Below, in pieces: positions 35,519-44,888 of a stretch of DNA of 64,000 nt; positions within the stretch are counted from its first letter, which is position 1; each line of letters begins with the position of its first letter. Source of the DNA: an uncultured Gammaproteobacteria bacterium (GTDB taxonomy: Bacteria > Pseudomonadota > Gammaproteobacteria > GCA-001735895); NCBI GenBank assembly GCA_947260025.1, contig CAMYON010000014.1, positions 1 to 64,000 of the forward strand, in the 5' to 3' direction. Made by a program: the position numbers and the translations under genes. Under the pieces are notes generated by a model. That model had not been told where the DNA came from. It saw only the letters and a program-made list of their open reading frames with translations, and did not search any database.

Positions 35519-35558
35519 CCCGCCTGCCCGTTTACCGCAACAGTCGGGTACCGATTGC

Positions 35559-36632
35559 CTAAAGCTTGCCGAGTGCGATTTCAGCGGCTTCGAGCGCGCC
35601 TTCGATAAACCCGCCGAACTGCGGTGCGGTCTCGGTCGAAGCGAACAACAAACCCTGATCCGCGAGTGGCAACAACGCTTGCGGCAAGCCGTATTGCGGA
35701 TGATGCGCGGTTGAGCGATCGGCAGCGACGGCAGTGCAGGCTTCCTTGCCCCAGTCCTGGATAATCACCTCGACCGGATCCGCCGCGGCGGCGCCGAACA
35801 TTTGCTCCAATTGCGCCAGCGCGCCGGCTTTCAGACTGCCCGGTTCGCGTGACGGCGAACCGACAGGCAAACCCACAAAGCCGAATAATGCACCCGAATC
35901 CGCGCCGGCGGGCGACGCATCGTGGATTTCCATTAGCGGGCCGCAGCGGCTAATACCGTCGCCGGAAAGACCCATATCGCGCCAGAAGGGTTTATCGTAA
36001 ACCGCGAACAATTTTGCGTGTCCGGCCATCCAGGTCGGAATCGCAGCCAGGCTGGCGCTGATTTCATCGCTCAACCCGGGACTGAACTCGATGCTTTCCG
36101 CTACCAGGCGTGGCGGTATCGCCAACAGGATTCGCCTCGCGGTGACGGTTTTGGCGCCCGTGGGCGTTTGTATCCGCGTACTAAACTCGTCCCTAGCCCA
36201 GCTGATGCTTGTCACCGCGTGTTCCAACAAAATCGTTGGGGAGGGAATGCGATTGTGAAGCCGCTCGGTAATGCTCGAAATACCGCCCTCGATACGCAAC
36301 GAACCTGCCATTGTCGAGAAATCGTAATCCCGGCGTACCGCGCCGGACTCGTCCTGGTAAACCAGGCGACCCTTGCTGTATTGCTCGAATACATCGATTT
36401 CCAGTTCCTGGAGCAAGCCGGCGATGCGCGGCTGCCCCGGCCAGATCCAGGACGGTCCCAGGTCGAAACGCCCCGCTGCCCTGCCCGCCTGCGCGGATTC
36501 GACCGACAGGATACGCCCGCCAATCCGGTTGCGCGCTTCCACCAGCAAATAATCGTCGCCGCGCCGCGCCAGCTCGCTAGCCAGCACCAGGCCGCTGAGG
36601 CCGGCGCCAACAATGAGAATATCTGTCTGCAT
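35559..36632 (-). CDS. Flavin-dependent amine oxidase-like protein
   Basis: 357 residues: an N-terminal dinucleotide-binding motif (ILIVGAGLSGLVLASELARRG), the RNRIGGRILS motif of the monoamine-oxidase superfamily and the C-terminal FAD motif LLFASTETAPQFGGFIEGALEAAEIAL. It should oxidise an amine with FAD. Shorter than typical MAO (about 450), so compact. It follows the enolase-superfamily gene by 24 bp on the same strand, so they are likely one operon. Confidence 0.85.
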   Translation of the reverse strand: MQTDILIVGAGLSGLVLASELARRGDDYLLVEARNRIGGRILSVESAQAGRAAGRFDLGPSWIWPGQPRIAGLLQELEIDVFEQYSKGRLVYQDESGAVRRDYDFSTMAGSLRIEGGISSITERLHNRIPSPTILLEHAVTSISWARDEFSTRIQTPTGAKTVTARRILLAIPPRLVAESIEFSPGLSDEISASLAAIPTWMAGHAKLFAVYDKPFWRDMGLSGDGISRCGPLMEIHDASPAGADSGALFGFVGLPVGSPSREPGSLKAGALAQLEQMFGAAAADPVEVIIQDWGKEACTAVAADRSTAHHPQYGLPQALLPLADQGLLFASTETAPQFGGFIEGALEAAEIALGKL

Positions 36633-36656
36633 CAGGATAAAGGACGCGTAGTGGAA

Positions 36657-37775
36657 TCAGGCGGATTCCTGACCATAGATCGCAACCGGGTCTCCCAGCA
36701 ACTCGGGCTCCGGTTCGACCCCGAGCCCGGGCAGATCGGGCGCGCTGAAGCAACCGTCGACATTACGCGCGCCGCGTCCGGGCGCCGGGTCGACGCTGAC
36801 CATTTCCTGGCAAGACCAGACTCCGAGGCAGGACGGCGCCGGAATCGCTTGCGCGAAATGAGCGACCCCGGTATCGGATATCACGGTACCGCCGGTATCC
36901 ATGATCAGCATCGTAATTCCGGTGGCGAGACAAAAATCTCGCAGTCGACGCGCCCTGGTTAGACCGCCGACACGATTGATCTTGATATTGACCACCTCGG
37001 CAATACCGTCGCGCTGGATTCGAATCAGGTCGTCGATCGTGTGCAGCGCCTCGTCGACGCCAATTGGGTAACGGGTCTGACGCCGCACCTGCGCAATTTC
37101 ATCGAGGGTTTCACAGGGCTGCTCGAACCAGGAAGTGATACCGTCGATGGCATTCATCACGGTGATCGCCTCGCGCGGTAACCAGGCGCGGTTGACGTCG
37201 TAAAACATGATTTCGCCATCGAGCTCGTTTGCTCCCAGCAGGTTGATGCGTTCGATATCGAGGCCTACATCGGCGCCGACCTTGCAGGAATGCACGCGGT
37301 AACCCAGGTCGCGAAAACGCTGTACCTCGTCGAGCATTTGCTGCGGGCTGCCGGTCGATACGCTCGATGCAATCGGCACCGGATCCGGTTCGCGCGCGCC
37401 CAGCATTTCGCAGATCGGCAAACCGGCGGACTTGCCGGCGATATCCCAGCAGGCGATATCGAGCGCCGACTTGACGTAGGGATGCCCCGGCAAGGCCAGG
37501 TCCATGATTCGGTTGATCGAATCGTGCTGACGCGGGTCCTTGCCGATCAGCAGCGGCGCCAGCTCCTCGATACCCGCACGGATACCCTTACCGAACGCCG
37601 GCAGGTAAGTCACGCCCCAGGGGCAGCCCTCACCCCAGCCCGAGATACCGCTGTCGGTGTCGATACGCAGGATGGTCGAATCGAGCTGTTCGAACTTAAG
37701 CCGGCCGCCAGACAGCCAGTAAGGCTTGTGCAGCGGCAGATCGAGCTGCCACACGCTGATGCAGTTTATTTTCAT
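36657..37775 (-). CDS. Enolase-superfamily enzyme (mandelate racemase/muconate lactonizing subgroup)
   Basis: 372 residues. N-terminal capping domain then barrel. Predicted acid-base Lys are K165 (SCKVG) and K265 (NIKINRVGG); Mg2+ ligands are D193 (YDVNRAW), E218 (FEQPC) and D241 (GVDEA). The GWGEGCPWGVTY loop resembles the hydroxyproline-betaine 2-epimerase and cis-3-hydroxyproline dehydratase type of the superfamily. That is family resemblance; the substrate is inferred only loosely and fits the betaine and amine theme of the neighbourhood. Co-directional with the amine oxidase. Confidence 0.85.
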   Translation of the reverse strand: MKINCISVWQLDLPLHKPYWLSGGRLKFEQLDSTILRIDTDSGISGWGEGCPWGVTYLPAFGKGIRAGIEELAPLLIGKDPRQHDSINRIMDLALPGHPYVKSALDIACWDIAGKSAGLPICEMLGAREPDPVPIASSVSTGSPQQMLDEVQRFRDLGYRVHSCKVGADVGLDIERINLLGANELDGEIMFYDVNRAWLPREAITVMNAIDGITSWFEQPCETLDEIAQVRRQTRYPIGVDEALHTIDDLIRIQRDGIAEVVNIKINRVGGLTRARRLRDFCLATGITMLIMDTGGTVISDTGVAHFAQAIPAPSCLGVWSCQEMVSVDPAPGRGARNVDGCFSAPDLPGLGVEPEPELLGDPVAIYGQESA

Positions 37776-37900
37776 GAGACTTAATTTAACCTCGTGATTC
37801 GACCAAGTAAAACGAATAAACTCGATTCCGTATATTGGCTATATCGACCACGCAACGGCAGCGGCCGGCGGTGAAAAAGACCGATTTATGGGTATTGATC

Positions 37901-38485
37901 ATGTATGTACCAGACCATTTCAAAATATCCGAGCAGGACGAGATATTTTCTTTTCTTCAGGCCAACGCCTTCGGCCAGCTGATTTCGCTGCAGGACAACC
38001 GACTTACGGCTTCGCATCTGCCCTTCCTGCTATCGAGTGACCGTAAAAACCTGCGCTGCCACCTGGCGCGACAAAACACGCAATGGCAACAGCTCGGCGA
38101 GCAGCAGGTGCTGGTGACTTTCCTTGGGCCGCATGACTATATTTCGCCGAGCTGGTACCAGGCCCCTGGTGTGCCGACCTGGAATTACCAGGCACTGCAC
38201 GTTTACGGGCATTGCCGGGTGTTCGACGAAGCCGGCGAACTCGCCAGCCTGGTCGACAGCCTGAGCCACCGCTACGAATCGGCTTTCGAAACCCCGTGGC
38301 AACCGCAGTACCGCGACGCGATGCTGAAGGCAATCATCGGTGTCGAAATCAGCATCGATGAAATCCAGTGCAAGTACAAACTCAGCCAGAACCGCCCCGC
38401 CGCCGATCAGCAGGGCGCAATCGACGAACTCGATAATATAGGGTCAGAGTCGCTCGCCCTGGCGATGCGTAAAAACCTGTTATAG
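37901..38485 (+). CDS. PaiB-like FMN-binding protein
   Basis: 194 residues from the ATG at 37901 (MYVPDHFKISE), which fits the PaiB N-terminus; an in-frame extension from 37835 would add 22 unlikely residues. Motifs: SHLPFLLSSD, HLARQNTQW, SPSWYQAPGVPTWNYQALHVYG and KYKLSQNRPAADQ. PaiB-type proteins have a split-barrel flavin fold; in Bacillus PaiB is called a transcriptional regulator, but enzymatic roles are also possible. Divergent from the enolase-superfamily gene. Confidence 0.88.
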   Translation: MYVPDHFKISEQDEIFSFLQANAFGQLISLQDNRLTASHLPFLLSSDRKNLRCHLARQNTQWQQLGEQQVLVTFLGPHDYISPSWYQAPGVPTWNYQALHVYGHCRVFDEAGELASLVDSLSHRYESAFETPWQPQYRDAMLKAIIGVEISIDEIQCKYKLSQNRPAADQQGAIDELDNIGSESLALAMRKNLL

Positions 38486-38860
38486 CTCGCCCGCCTCTTC
38501 CAGCACCTTGCGCGCAACGCGAAAGCATTCCAGCGATTGCGGCACGCCGCAATAGATACCGACCACGTGGATAATGGCCCGGATCTCTTCCTTGCTGACG
38601 CCGTTGTTGAGTGCACCACGGCAGTGGATTTCCCACTCGTGCATCTTGCCGAGCGCGCCGATCATCGCCAGGTTCATCATCGAACGCGTTTTCGGTTCGA
38701 TGACTTCATCGCCCCAGCCGAAGCCCCAGCACCAGGCGGTCATCGCCTCCTGGAACGGGCGCGTGAAGTCGTCGGCCGCGGCCAGGTTCTTCTCGACATA
38801 CTCGGCGCCCAACGTACCCTTGCGCTTGGCCAGGCCTTTTTCAAACAAATCGTTGTCCAT
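38480..38860 (-). CDS. Carboxymuconolactone decarboxylase-family protein
   Basis: 126 residues from the ATG at 38860, preceded by an AAGGAG ribosome site; a longer frame reaches 38896. The CMD/AhpD fold is recognisable (RSMMNLAMIGALGKMHEWEIHCRGALNNGVSKEEIRAIIHVVGIYCG). The AhpD Cys pair is absent: only single Cys residues are present (HCRGA, IYCG), so it belongs to the decarboxylase-like side. Its 3' end overlaps the convergent PaiB-like gene by 6 bp. Confidence 0.88.
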   Translation of the reverse strand: MDNDLFEKGLAKRKGTLGAEYVEKNLAAADDFTRPFQEAMTAWCWGFGWGDEVIEPKTRSMMNLAMIGALGKMHEWEIHCRGALNNGVSKEEIRAIIHVVGIYCGVPQSLECFRVARKVLEEAGEL

Positions 38861-38881
38861 GGATTCTCCTTGTTGACAGTC

Positions 38882-38983
38882 GTCATCCCCGAGCAAGCCT
38901 GCGCGGCCCGGCGGGGATCTCGTAATAGTGCCGTAATCGTAATCGAGGTTAATTTACAAGATTCCCGCTTGCGCGGGAATGAC
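38882..38983. repeat. Paired REP-like palindromes (BIME-like), head-to-head
   Basis: Two related imperfect palindromes face each other. Left unit (about 38882-38920) reads GTCATCCCCG ... CGGGGATCT. Right unit (38957-38983) is the reverse complement of GTCATTCCCG ... CGGGAATCTTGT, with an 8-bp stem ATTCCCGC / GCGGGAAT. A third copy of the family lies at 51752-51780. Dispersed extragenic palindromes of this kind are often mobilised by REP-associated tyrosine transposases. Confidence 0.65.
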
Positions 38984-39017
38984 TTCAGTTAGTTAGTTTT
39001 CGCCGCAATAACAGGCT

Positions 39018-41450
39018 TTAGTCTTCGCTGCGTGGCAGAAGATTCTGCGGATCATACACGCATTGCTCGACGATTTCCGCGCGTCTCGGATCGCCCATGA
39101 CCATCACTTCGAACTCGTTGCCGACCCGGTTGAGTTCGGGCTTGATGTAGGCAAAGGCCAGGTACCTGCCCTGGTCGTAACCGTAACCGCCGGAAGAAAT
39201 CTGCCCGACCGGTCTGCCCTCGTGCCACACCGATTCCGAACCCAGCGGATCACACTGCACCGCGTCGGTCGCCGGTTCGTCGAGCCGCAGGTAGGCGAGC
39301 ACCCAGCGAGTCGCCGGCTCGAGAGACTGCTCCGCTCCCTGGAAACCGTCATCACGGGAAAAACGCGACACGTCGGCCTCGGTAATCGTGACCTCATTGG
39401 TGATTTCCGAACCCGAGCGATAGGCTTTTTCCATGCGCACCGAGTTTAAGGTTGCCGAACCGATATGGACCAGGGTCTCGCTATGCGGGGTCGCCACCAG
39501 TGCACTGTAGACATCGAGCATGCCCGACATCGGCACGTGCAGTTCCCAGCCGAGTTCACCCGTGTAGGTTACGCGCAGCGCGCGTACCTGCTCGATCCCG
39601 GCGACGGTGATGTGTTGCGTCGACAGCCAGCGGAAGCTAGCGTTGTCGAGCGCGGCGTCGGAGCAGTGCGCGAGAATTTTGCGTGCCGCGGGTCCGGCCA
39701 GCATGATGACGCCATAAGACTCGGAGACATTGTCGAACGCGACCGCCTCGCCTGCGCGCACTTCTTCCTGCATCCAGTTCAGCAGTGCGGCCTCGCGTGC
39801 AGCCGCATACACCATGTAATAATGATTGTCGCCAAGCTTGACGATGGTTGCCTCGCCCTCGATGCGGCCGTTCGGCATCGTCAGGTAGGTCAAACTGACG
39901 CTACCGACCTTTTGCGGCAGCTTGTTGGACTGCACACGATCGAGGTAAGTCTCGGCGTCGGCACCCGATATTTCTACCTTGGCGAAGGCGGTCAGGTCGG
40001 CAATTCCGGCATGCGCACGCATCCCACGCACTTCGTTGCCGACGATGTCGAACAGTTCGCTGCGGCGGAAACTCTCGATGTGCTTTTGCTCCGTGCCGTC
40101 GAGCGCGTACCAGTAGGGTCGCTCCCAACCGTAGACGTCTTCATAGACGGCTCCCTTGTGTTTCAGAACCTCGTAAAGCGGCGACAGCTTGGAATGCGAC
40201 GGCCGCAGATCCGGACGATCGAGATGCGGGTACGGAATCTCATGGCGCAAAAGGTAATCTTCCTTCGCCTTGTTGATGCGGTAATCGTCGTCGATACGCG
40301 CGCCGAAGCGGCGCGGGTCGAAGCTGCGCATCGACACGTCAGCGGCGCCATGGACCATCCATTGCGCGAGGTACTTGCCGGCGCCGGGGCCCCAGGCGAT
40401 GCCAACCTGCGAACCGCAGCACAGCCAGAAATTTTTCAGACCCGACGGCCCGAGCAGCATGTTGCCGTCCGGCGGGTGGGTGATCGCACCGTGAACGACA
40501 CTCTTGATACCCTTGTCCGCCAGGATCGGCATGCGCTCGAGCGCGTTTTCGAGCCACGGCATGATGCGATCGTAATCGGGTTCGAACAGTTCGTTCTCCG
40601 ATTCCCATGGCGTACCGTCGTCCCACACCGAGGCCGCATTGGCTTTTTCATAGATACCGATCAGGCCGGATTTCTGCTCCATGCGCACGTATCCGGAGAC
40701 CTGTGAATCGTCCCGAATAACCGGTAATTCCTTTTCCAGTGCCTCGAATTCGGGCACGGTATCGGTAATCAGGTAGTGGTGCAGCATATTCGCGATCGGC
40801 AGGTCGAGCCCGACCCATTCTCCGATCTGGCGTGCGTAAGTGCCGCCGGCGTTGACCACTTTGTCCGCCTCGATATCACCCTTTTCGGTATGCACGACGA
40901 AGCTGTCGCCGGTGCGGGTAATAGCGGTAACGCGGTTTTGCCGAATCACGCTGCCGCCCATCATGCGCGCGCCCTTGGCCATTGCGAAGGCGACGCCGGC
41001 CGGATCGACGTGACCGTCGTGCGGCGTGTAAAGCGCGGCCTTGACGCCATCGAGATTATAGAAAGGATGCAGTTCGGCAATACGCCCCGGCCCTACGATT
41101 TCCATTTCATGCCCAAGCCCCTTGCCCACCGACAGCGTGTACTTGATCCAGTCGACCTCGTCCTGGGTATAGGCGATGCGCAGACTGCCGCTGCCGTGCC
41201 AGGTGCAGGACTGGCCGGTTTCGTCCTCCAGCCGCGGATAAAGCTCGGTGCCGTAGGCGGCCATCTTGGCAAGGCTGTAGTGACTGACGGAATGCGTAAT
41301 CTGCCCGGCCGCATGCCAGGTCGAACCGCTGGTCAGCTCCGCCTTTTCCAGCAGTACCACGTCGGTTTCGCCTTCCTTGCATAAATGATAGGCCAGCGAA
41401 CAGCCCATAACGCCGCCGCCGATGATGACAATTTTCGCCCTGCTTTGCAT
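39018..41450 (-). CDS. DMGDH/sarcosine dehydrogenase-like flavoenzyme with GcvT domain
   Basis: 810 residues. FAD site KIVIIGGGVMGCSLAYHL at the N-terminus; the GSTWHAAGQITHS motif (about 42-54) contains the His used for covalent FAD attachment in dimethylglycine dehydrogenase; an FAO_M middle; and a GcvT-type C-terminal half (about 440-790) for tetrahydrofolate-linked one-carbon capture. A second copy of the same architecture is at 18028-20592. It is divergent from the RpiR regulator, with an inverted repeat between them, and belongs to a presumed methylated-amine cluster with the Rieske oxygenase and aminotransferase. Confidence 0.9.
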   Translation of the reverse strand: MQSRAKIVIIGGGVMGCSLAYHLCKEGETDVVLLEKAELTSGSTWHAAGQITHSVSHYSLAKMAAYGTELYPRLEDETGQSCTWHGSGSLRIAYTQDEVDWIKYTLSVGKGLGHEMEIVGPGRIAELHPFYNLDGVKAALYTPHDGHVDPAGVAFAMAKGARMMGGSVIRQNRVTAITRTGDSFVVHTEKGDIEADKVVNAGGTYARQIGEWVGLDLPIANMLHHYLITDTVPEFEALEKELPVIRDDSQVSGYVRMEQKSGLIGIYEKANAASVWDDGTPWESENELFEPDYDRIMPWLENALERMPILADKGIKSVVHGAITHPPDGNMLLGPSGLKNFWLCCGSQVGIAWGPGAGKYLAQWMVHGAADVSMRSFDPRRFGARIDDDYRINKAKEDYLLRHEIPYPHLDRPDLRPSHSKLSPLYEVLKHKGAVYEDVYGWERPYWYALDGTEQKHIESFRRSELFDIVGNEVRGMRAHAGIADLTAFAKVEISGADAETYLDRVQSNKLPQKVGSVSLTYLTMPNGRIEGEATIVKLGDNHYYMVYAAAREAALLNWMQEEVRAGEAVAFDNVSESYGVIMLAGPAARKILAHCSDAALDNASFRWLSTQHITVAGIEQVRALRVTYTGELGWELHVPMSGMLDVYSALVATPHSETLVHIGSATLNSVRMEKAYRSGSEITNEVTITEADVSRFSRDDGFQGAEQSLEPATRWVLAYLRLDEPATDAVQCDPLGSESVWHEGRPVGQISSGGYGYDQGRYLAFAYIKPELNRVGNEFEVMVMGDPRRAEIVEQCVYDPQNLLPRSED

Positions 41451-41499
41451 CGAGTTGACTCCGCAAATTGTTATTGCATATAAAGATCGCGTGATGATA

Positions 41500-41526
41500 C
41501 ACTTGTACCATTAAATAAATCAAGTG
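41500..41526. promoter_or_regulatory. Inverted repeat between divergent flavoenzyme and RpiR genes
   Basis: CACTTG (41500-41505) and CAAGTG (41521-41526) are perfect inverted half sites separated by 15 AT-rich bases that include TTAAAT, a possible -10. It ends 5 bp before the RpiR start, so it is a candidate autoregulatory operator controlling both directions. Confidence 0.45.
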
Positions 41527-41531
41527 CACAA

Positions 41532-42449
41532 ATGTCACAATCTATCCCTGATCTGCGATCTACCGAGCGCCGTCTACCACAGTCGCAGGAAGAGGTGCTC
41601 GAGCAACTACTGGATGAATTCGATTCGCTGCCCGCGCAGTTGCAATTGTGCGCACGTTACCTGATCGATCATCCGCACGAGGTCGGCCTGCAGTCGATGC
41701 GCGCGCTCGCCGCCAATGCCGAAGTACACCCGAACAGCTTCGTGCGCCTGGCGCGCCATCTCGGCTTCGACGGTTACGAAGCCCTGCGTGAGCGCTTTCG
41801 AGATTTCGTGCGCGGCGGCATCGGCTCGTCGCCCGACCGCGTGGCCTGGCTGCGCGAGCTGGACCGCAAGGGCGGCAGCGCAGCGATCTTCGGCAGTATG
41901 GCCGAGGCCTGCCTCGACAATATGGAGAAAATGTTTGCCCAACAGTCGCTTGGAGATTTCGAGCGCGCGATCAACTGGATGATCGATGCGCGACGGGTTT
42001 ACGTGCTCGGTCTCGGTCTGGCCTACCCGTTGGCCTATAACTTCTGGTATGTCGCACGCATGGGGTTCGATCACTTTATCCTGTCCCCGAGGCACGGCAG
42101 CCTGCCCTCGGACGACGTTATCCGCATGGATGAGCGCGATTGCCTGGTGGCGATGACTTTCCAGCCTTACCGACGAGATACCCTGGCGGCAGTGCTGCAG
42201 GCGAAGGAAAAGGGTGCGAAAATCATCGGCATCACCGACTCGAACGCCGCTACCCTGTGCCGCGAAGCCGACCTCGGTCTGGTAGCGCCAACGCATACAC
42301 CCCAGTTCTTCCAGTCCAACGCGGCAGTTGCGGCGCTGTTGGAAACCCTGTGTGCGCTGCTAATCGTGCGCGGCGGCGACGCGGCAAGCGCAGCCGTCGA
42401 AGCCTTTCATTCTGCCCGTTGGGAGGAAAATATCTATGACGAATCCTGA
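41532..42449 (+). CDS. RpiR/MurR-family regulator (HTH plus SIS domain)
   Basis: 305 residues: an N-terminal HTH_6 domain (PAQLQLCARYLIDHPHEVGLQSMRALAANAEVHPNSFVRLARHLGFDGY, about 34-82) and a C-terminal SIS sugar-phosphate-isomerase-like effector domain (RVYVLGLGLAYPLAYNFWYVARMG; LVAMTFQPYRRDTL; AKIIGITDSNAATLCREADL). It likely senses a catabolic intermediate and controls the flanking divergent genes. Its last 14 bp overlap the Rieske gene, whose GGGAGGAAAA ribosome site lies inside this frame. Confidence 0.92.
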   Translation: MSQSIPDLRSTERRLPQSQEEVLEQLLDEFDSLPAQLQLCARYLIDHPHEVGLQSMRALAANAEVHPNSFVRLARHLGFDGYEALRERFRDFVRGGIGSSPDRVAWLRELDRKGGSAAIFGSMAEACLDNMEKMFAQQSLGDFERAINWMIDARRVYVLGLGLAYPLAYNFWYVARMGFDHFILSPRHGSLPSDDVIRMDERDCLVAMTFQPYRRDTLAAVLQAKEKGAKIIGITDSNAATLCREADLGLVAPTHTPQFFQSNAAVAALLETLCALLIVRGGDAASAAVEAFHSARWEENIYDES

Positions 42450-43533
42450 TCTGAAAGTGGTTGCAGATAAAGGCCCGTTTATGGGTCTCGACGCGAAGTA
42501 CTTTACCGACCGCGATCTGTATCGACGCATTGTCGACGAAGTGTTTTTCAAGAACTGGCTGCTGGCCTGTCATTCGAGCCAGGTTAGCAAGCCCGGCGAT
42601 TACCTGACGCTGGAAATCTACGACCAGGACATCATTATCACGCATACCCGCGAAGGCGAGATCAAGGCGTTCTACAACGTCTGCCAGCATCGTGGTCACA
42701 AACTGGCCGCAGGCAGCGGCAACAAAAAATTGCTGGTCTGCCCTTACCATGCCTGGTCTTACGACATGGAAGGTCAGCTGAAAGCAGCACCGCATGCCAA
42801 CAAGGTACCCGGCTTCGACTCCTCCAGGATTTGCCTGACCGAAATCAGGCTGGAGAATTTTCTCGGGTTCCTGTTTATCAACCTGGATCCGGAAGCCCCT
42901 GGCATGGACGAGACTTACCCGGGAATCCGCGACGAAATGCTCAAGCTGTGCCCGGATGTAGAGCAGCGCCAGTACGCCTATCACCACACCGCGGACGAGG
43001 GCTGCAACTGGTTCGTCGCGGTCGAGAACTACAACGAGTGTTACCACTGCAGCAACTGCCATCCCTCGTTTGCCAGGGGCATCATCGATCCGAACACCTA
43101 TTCGATCATGCCCTACGGCGATATCAAGGTGCTGCATCATACGTCCAAACCTTCGCATAGCGACGAGGCCTGGTACGACACCAGCGGCGCGGATTACGGC
43201 AGCTTTTTCCTGTGGCCGGCGACATCGATACAGTTCTACCCGGGCGGGGTGGTCAACAGCTTCACCTGGAGGCCGCTTGCGGTCGATGACGTGCGCGTGT
43301 TTCGCAGTTTCTACTCCAACGACGGCGAAGTCGACGACACGTTGCAGAAAGTCATCGACAACGATCGCGAAACCACCTTCCAGGAAGACCTGGATATCGT
43401 CAAGGAGGTCCAGCGCGGCCTGAACTCGCGCGGTTACAAGCCCGGGCCGCTGGTGCTGAACCCCGAGGGCGGCATCAACAACGAACTGCCTGTCTATAAA
43501 TTACACGAGTGGCTACGCGCCGCGATTGATTGA
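42436..43533 (+). CDS. Rieske non-haem iron oxygenase, quaternary-amine type
   Basis: 365 residues. Rieske [2Fe-2S] ligands C83-Q-H85 and C102-PY-H105; mononuclear iron site E201-CY-H204-CSNC-H209, with the carboxylate ligand near QEDLDIVKEVQRG. The bridging residue is Glu where aromatic-ring dioxygenases have Asp, and the ECYHC signature is that of the GbcA/CntA/stachydrine-demethylase class that attacks betaines and other quaternary amines. Substrate is therefore probably a methylated amine, giving a product for the divergent DMGDH-like enzyme. No reductase partner is encoded nearby. Confidence 0.88.
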   Translation: MTNPDLKVVADKGPFMGLDAKYFTDRDLYRRIVDEVFFKNWLLACHSSQVSKPGDYLTLEIYDQDIIITHTREGEIKAFYNVCQHRGHKLAAGSGNKKLLVCPYHAWSYDMEGQLKAAPHANKVPGFDSSRICLTEIRLENFLGFLFINLDPEAPGMDETYPGIRDEMLKLCPDVEQRQYAYHHTADEGCNWFVAVENYNECYHCSNCHPSFARGIIDPNTYSIMPYGDIKVLHHTSKPSHSDEAWYDTSGADYGSFFLWPATSIQFYPGGVVNSFTWRPLAVDDVRVFRSFYSNDGEVDDTLQKVIDNDRETTFQEDLDIVKEVQRGLNSRGYKPGPLVLNPEGGINNELPVYKLHEWLRAAID

Positions 43534-43548
43534 ACCGGAGTCTCTGAC

Positions 43549-44871
43549 ATGACATCACCCGCAGTTAAAACACCCTCCGACGCTGCCAGCCAGCGCGAAC
43601 TTTTCGAAATTGCCGACCGGGTACTACCGGGCTCCGGCCTCGGCAGCTACTCGCTGGCCGACGATATTCGCCTGATTTACTCGCACGGCAAGGGCTCGCG
43701 CATGTGGGATGTCGACGGCAACGAGTATATCGATTACGTCGGCGGTGCCGGCGCGCTGATCCTCGGCCACTCGCATCCGGCCGTGGTCGAAGCCTCGAAG
43801 GCCCAGCTCGATCGCGGCGCGCACATGTTCGGCTCGTTGAACGATGTCGCGGTGAGGCTCGCCGAGCGCCTGGTGAACGATATCCCCTGCGCCGAGAAGA
43901 TCGCCTACGCCACTACCGGTTCGGAAGCGACCGCTTACGCGATGCGGCTGGCGCGCGCGTTCACCGGTCGCAACAAGATTCTCAAGTTCGAAGGCGCTTA
44001 TCACGGCAACCACGACTACGCGATCGTTTCCACCTTCCCGAAGGAAACCGGCAACTACCCGCAGGGTGCGCCCGACTCTTACGGCCAGCCCGAGGCTACC
44101 GTATCGACGATGCTGGTCTGCCCTTACAACGACCTGGCAACCCTGCGCAAGGTCGTCGCCGAGCACCACGCCGATATCGCCGCGATCTTCGCCGAACCGG
44201 TACAGCGCATTATTCCGGCCGAACCCGAGTTCCTGCACGGTATCCGCGAAATCTGCGACGAGTACGACATCCTGTTTATCATGGACGAAGTCGTGACCGG
44301 GTTTCGCCTCGGCTACGGCGGTGCGCAGCACTGGTACGACGTCAAGCCCGACCTGTCGACCCACGGCAAGGTGGTCGGCGGCGGCGGGCCGCTATCCTGC
44401 ATCGCCGGGCGCGCCGACGTCATCAGCCTGTCGGACCCGAAGCTCAAGGGCGAGGCCGGCTACACCTATTTCAACGGCACGTTACATGGCAACCCGGTCG
44501 CCGCGGCCGCGACCATGGCGATGCTCGACGAGCTCGGCAAGCCTGGCGTCTACGATCGAATGAACGGCTTCGCCGACGATCTCTGTCGCGAAACCCAGAA
44601 GATCCTCGACCAGCACAGGATCCCGGCGATTGCCGAACATACCGGCTCGCTGTGGCAAATCCTGTTCATGGACAAGACCCCGCGCAACCAGGCCGACGTG
44701 CTCGCCAGCGACCAGGCCGCGATGCGCAGGCTCGACACCCTGCTGATGAAACAGGGGCAGTACGTACTACCGGGAGTGCGACGTTTCGTATCCACGGTAC
44801 ATACCGGGCTGGACCTCGAAGAAACCTTGCGCGGTCTCGACGCCGCCTGCCGCGAGTTCAACAAGGTTTAA
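43549..44871 (+). CDS. Class III PLP-dependent aminotransferase (GSA-aminomutase-like)
   Basis: 440 residues: the PLP-phosphate motif ATTGSEATAYAMRLARA, the AYHGNHDY motif, MDEVVTGFRLGYGGAQ and Schiff-base K274 in STHGKVVGGGGPLSC. It resembles glutamate-1-semialdehyde aminomutase relatives that act as omega-amino-acid or amine transaminases. It follows the Rieske gene by 15 bp, with a terminator behind it, and probably processes an amino-group intermediate of the same pathway. Confidence 0.92.
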   Translation: MTSPAVKTPSDAASQRELFEIADRVLPGSGLGSYSLADDIRLIYSHGKGSRMWDVDGNEYIDYVGGAGALILGHSHPAVVEASKAQLDRGAHMFGSLNDVAVRLAERLVNDIPCAEKIAYATTGSEATAYAMRLARAFTGRNKILKFEGAYHGNHDYAIVSTFPKETGNYPQGAPDSYGQPEATVSTMLVCPYNDLATLRKVVAEHHADIAAIFAEPVQRIIPAEPEFLHGIREICDEYDILFIMDEVVTGFRLGYGGAQHWYDVKPDLSTHGKVVGGGGPLSCIAGRADVISLSDPKLKGEAGYTYFNGTLHGNPVAAAATMAMLDELGKPGVYDRMNGFADDLCRETQKILDQHRIPAIAEHTGSLWQILFMDKTPRNQADVLASDQAAMRRLDTLLMKQGQYVLPGVRRFVSTVHTGLDLEETLRGLDAACREFNKV

Positions 44872-44888
44872 ATAGATCCACCTGATGA

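Noticed and set aside
38432-38443. GGGTCAGAGTCG inside the PaiB-like gene, similar to the glpD/glpK palindrome core
   Set aside because: No matching inverted arm nearby and the residues it encodes fit the normal PaiB C-terminus, so it is taken as coincidence.
39465-40706. 413-residue plus-strand frame inside the second DMGDH-like gene
   Set aside because: Antisense shadow; the minus frame carries full-length family motifs.
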